From positions 1-32,645 of the forward strand of contig NZ_LUFH02000073.1 in the NCBI RefSeq assembly GCF_001586785.1: a stretch of DNA of 32,645 nt. Reading direction: 5' to 3'. The notes below the pieces were generated by a model. The model had not been told where the DNA came from, did not search any database, and worked only from the letters and a program-made list of their open reading frames with translations. Positions 16,251-23,267 of this stretch are shown here, piece by piece; within the stretch, counting starts at the first letter, position 1; each line of letters starts with the position of its first letter. The translations under genes and the position numbers were made by a program. The stretch is from Sphaerospermopsis aphanizomenoides BCCUSP55. GTDB taxonomy: Bacteria; Cyanobacteriota; Cyanobacteriia; Cyanobacteriales; Nostocaceae.

Positions 16251-17309
16251 TCACAGTCTTGTGGCTACAAGAGATGCGAATATCTTTTGACGTAACCGCC
16301 AGGTATCTCCGTGTTCTAAATGGGCGATCCAACTCTGCACAGAGCGATTAACATCTTGATCAGCAATTATACCATTTTGATAATGTTTTTGCAATCGTTT
16401 TAATCTGCGTTTGCCTCGGATGAGGTTTTCTGATCTGAGCCTAATTCTGTCTGGTAAAATGCGAAAGCCAAGGAAATTTGCACCGTGTCGAGTTTTAAAG
16501 ATTTGGGTTTTTGCCGGATGGAGTTTTAAGCGTAAATTAGCTAAATATGATTCTATGGCTAATTTGGCTTCAGCTAAAACATTTTTATCATCGGCAAATA
16601 AAGCAAAATCATCAACATAACGCACATATTTATTAACTTTTAATTCCTCTTGAATAAAATGGTCTAAACCATTAAGATAAACATTAGAAAAAAACTGACT
16701 GGTGAGATTACCAATGGGTAAACCACGACGATATTCTAAAGGCGCAAGTAAGTCATCACCAGGAAAATATTCAATGGCAGATATTTGAGGATTACTACTG
16801 TTAATAATTGTGTCTATTAACCAGAGAGTATCTTGACATTTAATTTTTCGGCGGATTAATATTTTAAGAATATTGTGGTCAATACTAGGGAAATATTTTT
16901 TAATATCGCACTGCAAAATATAGCGACTAGAACGAGCAAATTTTGTGAAGCGACGCAAAGCGCGATGAGTTCCAAACCCTAAGCGGTTGGCATAGGAATC
17001 ATTGATAAATGTTTTATCAATAATTGGTACAATTACATTACATAAGGCATGATGGACTACTCTATCTCGATAGGGTGCAGCGGAAATGATGCGAGGTTTG
17101 GGTTCAAGAATACTGAAAGTTTTATAAGCACCTGGTTGATAGGTTTTTGATTTTAACTCAGTTTGGATTTTTTCTAGTTCTAATTCTAAGTTGTAATTAA
17201 ATTCTAAAACATTCTCTCTGAACCGCTTACCCTTTTGTGCCTTACGTGCTGCTAAGATTAAATTAGCAAAATCTGTAATTTGGGGATAAAGATTACCATA
17301 ACGTTTCAT
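16251..17309 (-). CDS. DGR reverse transcriptase
   Basis: The 352-residue RT makes cDNA from the template RNA with adenine-specific errors for retrohoming into the variable repeat. RT motifs are in order: [15 protein letters not shown] (79-93), first catalytic Asp in [12 protein letters not shown] (Asp135), the DGR-type motif [10 protein letters not shown] (196-205) and YVDD (231-234), then [11 protein letters not shown] and GANFLGFRI. It ends soon after the thumb region: no maturase or HNH domain, so it is not a group II intron RT. Its ATG abuts the avd stop (TAA then ATG). The template repeat begins 18 bp beyond the TGA stop. Confidence 0.95.
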   Translation of the reverse strand: MKRYGNLYPQITDFANLILAARKAQKGKRFRENVLEFNYNLELELEKIQTELKSKTYQPGAYKTFSILEPKPRIISAAPYRDRVVHHALCNVIVPIIDKTFINDSYANRLGFGTHRALRRFTKFARSSRYILQCDIKKYFPSIDHNILKILIRRKIKCQDTLWLIDTIINSSNPQISAIEYFPGDDLLAPLEYRRGLPIGNLTSQFFSNVYLNGLDHFIQEELKVNKYVRYVDDFALFADDKNVLAEAKLAIESYLANLRLKLHPAKTQIFKTRHGANFLGFRILPDRIRLRSENLIRGKRRLKRLQKHYQNGIIADQDVNRSVQSWIAHLEHGDTWRLRQKIFASLVATRL

Positions 17310-17657
17310 TTATGAATACCTGGCTTGTCGTTGTTGTTTAATCCAACCACCCAATTCATTACCAATTTCATTCAGCAATTGTCCCACATATTGATAGCGG
17401 CGTTCATCAAATAACTGAAAATCAAATAACAACCGGGTTTGATGCCGGATAATATCTAATTTCGCATTCAATAATTCTAACTGAGCTAATTTTTGTTTAG
17501 CGTAACGTGCTAAAATCAAACCTTCCAGCAAATCATAAAGCCCAGAGACAATTCTATCACCCAAACCAAATTTATGCTTTTTGGGTAGGCGGTCTAAAAT
17601 GGGAACATACCACTTGATTAAATCGTAGGTTTTTTGGATTATTGGTAAATCTGACAT
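17310..17657 (-). CDS. avd: Avd, DGR accessory variability determinant
   Basis: The 115-residue, basic, all-helical protein has the four-helix-bundle pattern of Avd and the related 23S rRNA intervening-sequence proteins: YDLIKWYVPILDRLPKKHKF, GLGDRIVSGLYDLLEGLILA, then DIIRHQTRLLFDFQLFDE and YQYVGQLLNEIGNELGGWIK. Avd binds the RT and template RNA and is required for mutagenic retrohoming in studied systems. Its stop is directly followed by the RT ATG, so they are one operon. The identity as Avd rather than an rRNA insert protein rests on this context. Confidence 0.9.
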   Translation of the reverse strand: MSDLPIIQKTYDLIKWYVPILDRLPKKHKFGLGDRIVSGLYDLLEGLILARYAKQKLAQLELLNAKLDIIRHQTRLLFDFQLFDERRYQYVGQLLNEIGNELGGWIKQQRQARYS

Positions 17658-17764
17658 TTTCTGTAGATGATGTTATCAATTGATAATTGATAATTGACAA
17701 TTGATAATTATTTCAGTCATTGTCAATTTTTCATTGTTAATTGTCCATTATTGAATAGCCCAAC

Positions 17765-17795
17765 TGTAGGTGTTTGGCAGTGCTAAACACCTACA
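17765..17795. terminator. Strong hairpin upstream of avd
   Basis: TGTAGGTGTTT (17765-17775) pairs with AAACACCTACA (17785-17795); GGC/GCT extend the stem inward. There is no T run of note. It could separate transcription of the variable gene from avd-RT, or be a palindromic repeat. Confidence 0.5.
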
Positions 17796-18061
17796 AAATA
17801 TACAAAATATATGTATATTACACCAAATTGTAAACTAACAACATCCTGATAGCGAAGCTCGGCGTTAGCCGTAAATCCTCAAATCCTGGATATCCTGATT
17901 CAGACAAAAAAATTCTGACTTTTGACTTTTGACTTTTGACTTCCCGAAGGGTGTCCTGGACATCCTGATTCAAACAAAATCCCCAAAATCCTCAAATCCT
18001 GATGCTGACACTTGACAAAACCCCATACCTCATACATAATATATTTATCGTGCCAGATTTA

Positions 18062-18091
18062 TAAAAAATAATTCCAGTCGCCAAAGGCGAC
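18062..18091 (-). terminator. Possible rho-independent terminator of the DGR variable gene
   Basis: On the minus strand GTCGCC-TTT-GGCGAC (18091 to 18077) is followed eight bases later by a run of six T (18068-18063). It lies 57 bp past the stop of the variable gene. Confidence 0.5.
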
Positions 18092-18129
18092 ATCGGGGAA
18101 GGGAAAAAGAAAAAGGGTAGAGTGCAAAA

Positions 18130-18141
18130 ACGCAAAAGCGT
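18130..18141. other. Small hairpin next to the DGR variable repeat
   Basis: ACGC-AAAA-GCGT lies about 10 bp beyond the 3' end of the variable repeat. DGR targets often have a small hairpin at this spot that promotes retrohoming. With a 4-bp stem the match is suggestive only. Confidence 0.35.
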
Positions 18142-18147
18142 AAAGAA

Positions 18148-19608
18148 CTAAAGAGTCCTTGCGCCGGAAACTACCAACCGAAACCCGTAGGCGTTGTCCC
18201 AGTCGTCTGGGCCGTAGTTGCCACGAAACGCAGAACGGCAATCCCTGGGGTAAGTGCTCCAAGAACCACCGCGCAGCACCCGACGAGAATCATTACCATC
18301 CTCATCATTATTTCTTTTTAGCCAAGCACTGCTATCATTGGGAGCATCGTTATGATCATCGTGCCAATGATCACAACACCATTCCCAAACATTGCCGTGC
18401 ATATCATACAACCCAAAGGCGTTAGCTGTAAAGCTACCTACCGGAGTTGTTTTTTGCCTATATTCACCTTTAGGCTCTTCGTCATAGGTATAAGTAGCAT
18501 TATAATTTGCTAACTTATCTGTGATAGTTTCCCCAAAGTGAAACGGTGTTGTCGTGCCAGCCCTGCAAGCGTATTCCCATTCAGCTTCACTGGGTAAACG
18601 ATATTTTTTACCAGTGAGTCGAGAGAGCCTTTCACAGAACTCTACCGCATCATACCACGATATTGACTCAACTGGTAAATTATTGCCTTTAAAATATGAA
18701 GGATCGGGGTTTAGTTCCCGGTTTACTTGAGAACACTTGCTTACAACTGCTTTCCACTGCGCTTGAGTCACAGGATATATACCCATCCCAAAAGGTTGTA
18801 CAGTCACCTGATGCTGGGGACTTTCATCTTTATAGCGTTTTGGTTCGTTTTCCGGTGAACCCATCAGGAATGTACCAGCAGGGATATACACCATGTCTAA
18901 GGTGACATTTTCATCTAGCTTTTCTCTGAAGTAATTTTTTTTAGTTGTGTAATTGATACTTTGACGTTTAATTTCTTCTCCTTGCCTATTAACTGTTATC
19001 GTATCAAATGCAGGAGAAAAAATCATCCGACAACGCCAAGCTGGAATTAGTTCACCATCATGCTTTTTACCTTGGATACGTTCTTCAATAAAATTATTTT
19101 TTAATTCTTGAGGAATAAATTTGTTAAATGTTTCTTCGTCAACATAAAACCAGCCAGGAATCTCTCTAATAATCCGTGAAAGTGGTGTCAGGGTAAAGTG
19201 TCCTATTATTCGGTCAAGACCTGATTTATCTGGTCTATATCTAACCTCTCCAGTTGTTGCAGCAATACGAAATATTAGTGGATGTTTGTTCTTGTCGGAA
19301 TTATGTTTTTCAACTGAATTGCAAAAAAATTCGACAAATTGATAAGCAGTATTACCATCTTGAAATGAAAGGCGATAACCATCACCACCTTTAGAATATA
19401 TTGCATCATATATTTTATCATTTCTAAAACGATTTATGCCTCGATTAAAAGCATCTGTTACCAGTTTCTCTATCTTATTTACAAATACTTCTGTACCGTC
19501 TAAGTCTATGAATGATTCCAGTTGACTAGTAATTTTTGAAGACTCAACAAGATCGAGTTCAACTATAGTTAGTTGTAAATCTACCTTGTTATTAACATTG
19601 TTAGACAT
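18148..19608 (-). CDS. DGR variable protein: class III cyclase-like domain fused to a diversified FGE/SUMF1 lectin-fold domain
   Basis: The 486-residue protein has two domains. Residues 10-195 resemble a class III nucleotide cyclase: VELDLVESS and GGDGYRLSF keep the two metal-binding Asp (19 and 76), FRIAATTGEV follows, and Arg145 fits the transition-state Arg. The usual Asn four residues before it is Thr141, so catalysis is uncertain. From about 235 comes an FGE-sulfatase/SUMF1 domain ([55 protein letters not shown]), a known DGR display fold. The last 43 residues are the variable repeat: 13 residues differ from the template's reading (451-453, 456, 461, 463, 465, 466, 469-471, 473, 474). 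It lies 114 bp downstream of the PycTM-like gene on the same strand. Confidence 0.9.
   Translation of the reverse strand: MSNNVNNKVDLQLTIVELDLVESSKITSQLESFIDLDGTEVFVNKIEKLVTDAFNRGINRFRNDKIYDAIYSKGGDGYRLSFQDGNTAYQFVEFFCNSVEKHNSDKNKHPLIFRIAATTGEVRYRPDKSGLDRIIGHFTLTPLSRIIREIPGWFYVDEETFNKFIPQELKNNFIEERIQGKKHDGELIPAWRCRMIFSPAFDTITVNRQGEEIKRQSINYTTKKNYFREKLDENVTLDMVYIPAGTFLMGSPENEPKRYKDESPQHQVTVQPFGMGIYPVTQAQWKAVVSKCSQVNRELNPDPSYFKGNNLPVESISWYDAVEFCERLSRLTGKKYRLPSEAEWEYACRAGTTTPFHFGETITDKLANYNATYTYDEEPKGEYRQKTTPVGSFTANAFGLYDMHGNVWEWCCDHWHDDHNDAPNDSSAWLKRNNDEDGNDSRRVLRGGSWSTYPRDCRSAFRGNYGPDDWDNAYGFRLVVSGARTL
18151..18282 (-). repeat. DGR variable repeat (VR)
   Basis: The 3' end of the variable gene, homologous to the template repeat at 16101-16232. 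Homology stops at 18282/16232 on the 5' side. The 31 bp at 18158-18188 are identical to the template and are the likely IMH; upstream of them 17 template adenines have been replaced, thirteen codons are changed and one (AGA>AGG) is silent. Confidence 0.95.
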
Positions 19609-19722
19609 ATAATTTTTATTTTCAGTTAATTTTGTTTGTGATATTTATCATCCAGTGTTTTAGGGAAATCCAAAATCAAATTTTACAATAGTTATACTTG
19701 CTAATCAATGATTTGCAATAAA

Positions 19723-20295
19723 TTACAAACTCCGATAAATAACTAAACTAACCATCAAAGAAACAGGAATTACTAAAATAGCCGCAATTAAAATATATAC
19801 AGCATACTTAAAAACCTGAAACTTCAAAAATGCAATGCTAGAATTAATAGTAATTTGCCCAGCAATATCTTCATACTCTTTTTTATAAGGCTGCGTTATT
19901 TTACCTTCAAAATATTGCCTATTTATCACCTCTATTAGTTCCTTGGCTTTATATTTCCGCAAATCCCCATAGAAATATAAATTATCTGTATCCTGTGGTT
20001 GAGGAACAGACTTTTTAGATGGTCTTGTTTGTAGCCACAAAAGACGCTTTAAATCTGTTTGCGGAATAAAAGATAAAGAACAGATTAAAGCGCAAATACA
20101 AAGTAAAAAAGTGGCAAGCAGCAAACCGAATTTTAAAGAATTGGGAATATTCTTATCTGTAGCTAAAAGGGTAATAGTCGCTGTCAAACCTGCACCAGAA
20201 AAAGCCAGCAGAATCCCGTTTTTAGCCTCTGCGAACTTTAGCCACTCATTAACATTCTGGAAAATTACTATCAGCTTTTCAGAAACTTCATCCAT
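19723..20295 (-). CDS. Membrane protein resembling the Pycsar effector PycTM (DUF5706-like)
   Basis: The 190-residue protein has two N-terminal membrane helices (about 27-46 and 54-75), a cytosolic middle part (80-150) and a C-terminal helix (about 163-187). The start VNEWLKFAEAKNGILLAFSG fits the W-I-x-x-A-D-x-K-A-G-type signature I recall for the Pycsar effector family DUF5706, whose members (PycTM) act on the inner membrane when bound by a cyclic pyrimidine nucleotide. It lies directly upstream of the cyclase-like variable gene, in the effector-cyclase arrangement expected of Pycsar. A SLATT-type pore protein is the main alternative. No strong ribosome site precedes the ATG. Confidence 0.6.
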   Translation of the reverse strand: MDEVSEKLIVIFQNVNEWLKFAEAKNGILLAFSGAGLTATITLLATDKNIPNSLKFGLLLATFLLCICALICSLSFIPQTDLKRLLWLQTRPSKKSVPQPQDTDNLYFYGDLRKYKAKELIEVINRQYFEGKITQPYKKEYEDIAGQITINSSIAFLKFQVFKYAVYILIAAILVIPVSLMVSLVIYRSL

Positions 20296-20400
20296 AAAAA
20301 TCGTATTTACATGATTTGGTATCTATGCTTGTAGGTGTACTGTCTTGTACTTAATCTATGACAAGTTTGTAGATTAGACGAATACAGAACCTCTTTTAAA

Positions 20401-20409
20401 ATTATACCA
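20401..20409 (-). promoter_or_regulatory. Candidate extended -10 promoter of the effector/variable-gene operon
   Basis: On the minus strand the sequence TGGTATAAT (20409 to 20401) is an extended -10 element (TGnTATAAT). The -35 region is weak. A start near 20394 gives a leader of about 100 nt before the ATG at 20295. Confidence 0.4.
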
Positions 20410-20485
20410 TGTAAATATACGGATTAAGCCCAGATTTCCATAAAATCCTCAAAAAACTGCCAGTATTCTGAAAATCTAGGGTTGG

Positions 20486-20676
20486 GGATTATAAGAGGTT
20501 AATTTGTTGACGGCTATCTTAAAATCTGATATACTGAATTTTGATAAGGAAGAACTATCATAAAATATTTAATTAAATATTATTTGTCTGAATCAGGATA
20601 TCCTTCGGGAAGTCAAAAGTCAAAAGTCAAAAGTCAAAATTAAGAAATAAATGATGTCCAGGATTTACAGGATTAA
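20486..20676 (+). repeat. Right flanking direct repeat of the DGR island
   Basis: Second copy of the repeat at 15776-15927. It includes a promoter-like pair TTGACG (20507-20512), 17 bp, TATACT (20530-20535). It is interrupted after 20603 by about 50 bp carrying AGTCAAAA tandem units (20602-20638), after which TCCAGGATTTACAGGATTAA resumes. Confidence 0.8.
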
Positions 20677-20809
20677 ATAAGAATTGATAATTGATAATTG
20701 ATAATTGACAATTGACAATTTATTCATTATGTCTGTCCGAAAATTTAAAAAGTAGTCTGTGTCTGGCTTTGAGGATGTTTTCATGTCAGCCAGACTTCAT
20801 GTAATCATG

Positions 20810-20932
20810 AGGACTATAGGAATCATATTTGATTCTTGAAAAACACTCCGTACACTTCCCCTGTTCCCTGTTAAGAGTTCCCTGTTCCCTCTCTACACAG
20901 ATAATTTCAAAAATCAAATACCAGTCCTATAG
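20810..20932. mobile_element. Small inverted-repeat (MITE-like) element
   Basis: The left end AGGACTATAGGAATCATATT, then TGATTCTTGAAA (20810-20841), is mirrored by the right end (complement of 20902-20928: AGGACTGGTATTTGATTTT, then TGAAA) with a few mismatches. The inside holds GTTCCCTGTT units and no ORF. The ends resemble those of transposase-dependent elements common in Nostocales. Confidence 0.45.
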
Positions 20933-21216
20933 AGATAGTTACTGTTAGTATAGCCCGTAAAAAAATGCTGATAGTTATTTCATAATCTGCAAACTTTTAA
21001 AACATATCATAAATTTGGTAAAACTAGAGAATCAATTCGTAACCTCATACTATTAATAATCTTGAGAATTCAACAATGGATAATTGGCAATTACCTATCC
21101 CTGGAAGTGAGAGGATTGGGAAATAGAAGAAATTTTCTGGTTTTTTTTCCAGGAAAGGAGAAGTTTTAAACCTTTAATGAAACAATTATCAATTATCAAT
21201 TATCAATTATCAATTA

Positions 21217-22356
21217 TCAATTGATAATCAAATTCTGCACTGCTGAAGCCGTCGCAGGTGCAAGTAAAACACCGTTGCGATAGTGACCAGTAGCTAAGAC
21301 AACATTACTAAAACCTGGTAGTTTCTCAATTACAGGTGCTGGCCTACCTTCAGGACGGGGACGTAAACCAGACCAAGTACGGACAACTTTTGCTGAAGCT
21401 AAATCTGGACAAAAAGCGATCGCCTGTTGTTGCAAAGATTCCAATAATTCTTTCCTTGCATATATCTCATCGGTGACATTGGGAAATTCTACCGTTGCAC
21501 CCACCCAATAATCACCACTACCCATAGGGACAAGATGAACATCATTACCAGTAATCACAGGTTGAAAATCAGGATTGCCTAAAATTCGTCCTAAACTTAA
21601 ATATAAAGCTTGCCCTAAAACCGGACGGATATGTACTTTTCGATGTAACTGTGCAGTCAGGGCAGTTGAACCCAAACCACCAGCGATAATAAACCAATCT
21701 GCGGTGACATTACCCTCTGAAGTTTCAATAGATTTCAGTTGATCCTGAACTGTTGGTGTAATCTGGATTAATTGAGAAGATAGAGGTTGGTTACTTTTAA
21801 CAGCCACACCAAACTTAAATTTTACACCATTGCGTTGAGCCGCATCTACCAAAGCTAATGTTAAAGCTGTAGGATTGAGTTGACGGTCTTGTGGAGAGTA
21901 GACCGCACCAATAATATTCGGGTGACTGACTTGTGGACAGAATTTCTGAAGTTTATCTCTGTCCCAAACCGCTAACTGCCAACCTTGGGATTTACGCACT
22001 TCCCGCAACTGTTCCCATTCTGTCATCACCTCCACACCACTGGTTAAAGGCCGTTCTGAATCTTCCGACAATAACATCACAATTCCCTGACGGTTACAAG
22101 GGATTTTGCGTCCCGTAATTCCTTCCAATTCAGGAAGCAAAGTTTCATAACGTTTAATGCTTTCTTGGCGCATCTGCCAAGCTTTACCCTTGACTTTATG
22201 GCTGATTACACCCATCAAAACACCAAGTGCAGCACCTGTTGAAGCTTGTGCTGGTTGGTTTTGATCGAAAACAGTTATATTTAAACCTTTAACTTGACTG
22301 AGTTGATAGGCGATCGCCGCCCCAACTACACCACAACCGACAATTACTATATTCAT
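21217..22356 (-). CDS. FAD-dependent oxidoreductase, glycine oxidase ThiO/DAO-like
   Basis: The 379-residue protein has an N-terminal FAD-binding Rossmann motif (MNIVIVGCGVVGAAIAYQLS, GxGxxG) and the DAO fold: DRQLNPTALTLALVDAAQRN, DWFIIAGGLGSTALT, VLGQALYLSLG, and TWSGLRPRPEGRPAPVIEKL plus GHYRNGVLLAPATA at the C-terminus, as in ThiO-type glycine oxidases. ThiO makes the glyoxyl imine for the thiamine thiazole ring; another amine oxidase role is possible. The ATG at 22356 is the natural start. The last residues IIN and the TGA stop come from a TATCAAT tandem repeat, so the native C-terminus may have been replaced. Confidence 0.78.
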   Translation of the reverse strand: MNIVIVGCGVVGAAIAYQLSQVKGLNITVFDQNQPAQASTGAALGVLMGVISHKVKGKAWQMRQESIKRYETLLPELEGITGRKIPCNRQGIVMLLSEDSERPLTSGVEVMTEWEQLREVRKSQGWQLAVWDRDKLQKFCPQVSHPNIIGAVYSPQDRQLNPTALTLALVDAAQRNGVKFKFGVAVKSNQPLSSQLIQITPTVQDQLKSIETSEGNVTADWFIIAGGLGSTALTAQLHRKVHIRPVLGQALYLSLGRILGNPDFQPVITGNDVHLVPMGSGDYWVGATVEFPNVTDEIYARKELLESLQQQAIAFCPDLASAKVVRTWSGLRPRPEGRPAPVIEKLPGFSNVVLATGHYRNGVLLAPATASAVQNLIIN

Positions 22357-22482
22357 ACCATTTATTAACAGCGAGGGGTGAAGAGTAAAGAGTTTCTCTC
22401 TTTACCCTATCACTCCATTACCCTAGCGTTTTGTGACTCAGGATTCAGAGTTATTCAGTTATCAGCCCCTTGAGTATTTACT

Positions 22483-22519
22483 GTTCACTGTTAACTGTCA
22501 CCTGTCACCTGTCAGCTAT
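22483..22519. repeat. CTGTCAC short tandem repeat at the psbQ 3' end
   Basis: Heptamers of the type ctgtcac/ctgttaa repeat about five times and run into the psbQ stop codon (22512-22514). Confidence 0.7.
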
Positions 22520-22967
22520 CACCTTGTTCTGGAATCAATTGCAGAAATTTGTCAACATCTACAACAACATCTTTATAGCTGCTTAAAGCTAAACTGGTGT
22601 TACCTGTACTAGCTGCTTGGTCAATTTTTACCAGATGTGCTAATAAATCCTTGGTGATCTGTCTGCCTTTTGGTTGGTCTTGGGGTACTAAGTTAGGAAT
22701 GACATAAGTCATATTTAGCCTAGCTTCTGTCATTGGGCCATGTATAAAATTGCCCACTTTAATCCATTCACTGCTGGTAATCAGAGTTTTCAGTTCTTCT
22801 GAGCGATCGCGCACAACCTTAATATCAGGAATATATTCCTGAATTTTTGCCAGTTGGGTCGGTGTGTAAGATGGAGGTGCAGTAGCAACACTAGGACTGC
22901 CACAGCTAATCAGAAACGTGGTAACAAGTACGAGAATCAGTGACAAAATAGAGCGTTGACGCACCAT
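22512..22967 (-). CDS. psbQ: Photosystem II extrinsic lipoprotein PsbQ (CyanoQ)
   Basis: The 151-residue product starts with a lipoprotein signal peptide (residues 1-22, hydrophobic ILSLILVLVTTFL, lipobox LISC with Cys22). A four-helix-bundle domain of the PsbQ family follows: IQEYIPDIKVVRDRSEELKT, then WIKVGNFIHGPMTEARLNMT, VDKFLQLIPEQG. CyanoQ binds the lumenal side of photosystem II near CP47/PsbO and helps keep the oxygen-evolving complex stable. Length is typical (about 150). It is monocistronic. The stop codon abuts a short tandem repeat. Confidence 0.88.
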   Translation of the reverse strand: MVRQRSILSLILVLVTTFLISCGSPSVATAPPSYTPTQLAKIQEYIPDIKVVRDRSEELKTLITSSEWIKVGNFIHGPMTEARLNMTYVIPNLVPQDQPKGRQITKDLLAHLVKIDQAASTGNTSLALSSYKDVVVDVDKFLQLIPEQGDS

Positions 22968-23106
22968 AAACTAAAATTAATTTACTGTTTGTTTGCGACT
23001 TTACAGTGTCACTCTATTAGCTTCAGTTGGGCGATGTCAACCGCTCCAGCAATATCCAAGCCACAAAGGTGGGTTTTGTTGATGTAACCCCACAGTTATC
23101 CTATGG

Positions 23107-23193
23107 TTAACTCAAAAGAACATTGTGCCTGATCAAATTCATAAACTCTTCACGAGTGCGTGCATCTTCTGAAAATACACCACGCATCGCAGT
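23107..23193 (-). pseudogene. folE: 3' fragment of folE (GTP cyclohydrolase I)
   Basis: The minus strand encodes TAMRGVFSEDARTREEFMNL, then IRHNVLLS and a TAA stop (23107-23109). This matches the C-terminal end of cyanobacterial GTP cyclohydrolase I (the AMRGVF...TREEFM region). No further FolE coding sequence lies upstream; the fragment ends exactly where the AGAGACGTTT palindrome begins (23194). Confidence 0.65.
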
Positions 23194-23218
23194 AGAGACG
23201 TTTAGCTCAAACGTCTCT
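23194..23218. repeat. Palindrome of the AGAGACGTTT family, copy 3
   Basis: AGAGACGTTT and AAACGTCTCT flank a 5-nt loop (AGCTC). It lies 50 bp past the end of the CDC48-like gene and abuts the folE fragment. The rest of 22968-23267 shows no gene. Confidence 0.65.
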
Positions 23219-23267
23219 AAAGAAGACAGACTTAATTTTGATTCCCCTAGCTCTTCCCAGTTCTCAT

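Larger units (their letters stand above)
17658..18147. repeat. Repeat-rich spacer between variable gene and avd
   Basis: No gene is seen. It holds a TTGATAA tandem repeat (17676-17709), the strong hairpin at 17765-17795, a REP-like patch GATAGCGAAGCTCGGCG (about 17848), two inverted copies of the CCTGGAYATCCTGATTCA unit (17885-17908, 17955-17978) and a TTTTGAC repeat with CCCGAAGG (17916-17951). The last is an inverted copy of 20602-20637. Confidence 0.7.
20296..21216. other. Gene-free region upstream of the DGR island
   Basis: It contains the operon leader and promoter candidate (20401-20409), the right flanking repeat (20486-20676), tandem repeats (20682-20721), an 8-bp stem GTCTGGCT/AGCCAGAC (20761-20768/20788-20795), an inverted-repeat element (20810-20928) and a TATCAAT tandem repeat next to the ThiO-like gene (21182-21227). 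No gene is seen. Confidence 0.6.

Noticed and set aside
15947-16351. Plus-strand open frames of 60-134 codons over the template repeat and RT end
   Set aside because: They are antisense to the DGR template and the RT gene; their Cys/Val-rich runs come from complementing AAC codons.
16251-17309. Group II intron or retron reverse transcriptase
   Set aside because: No maturase or HNH domain and no intron RNA domains; the DGR-type motif, Avd neighbour and TR/VR pair fit a DGR.
17310-17657. 23S rRNA intervening-sequence protein
   Set aside because: Same fold, but there is no rRNA here and the gene abuts a DGR RT.
18148-19608. A genuine formylglycine-generating enzyme or sulfatase-modifying factor
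   Set aside because: The SUMF1-like part ends in the diversified repeat and no sulfatase is nearby; in DGRs this fold serves as a display scaffold.
20682-21227. CRISPR array from regularly repeated units
   Set aside because: The units are 7-bp tandem heptamers without spacers.
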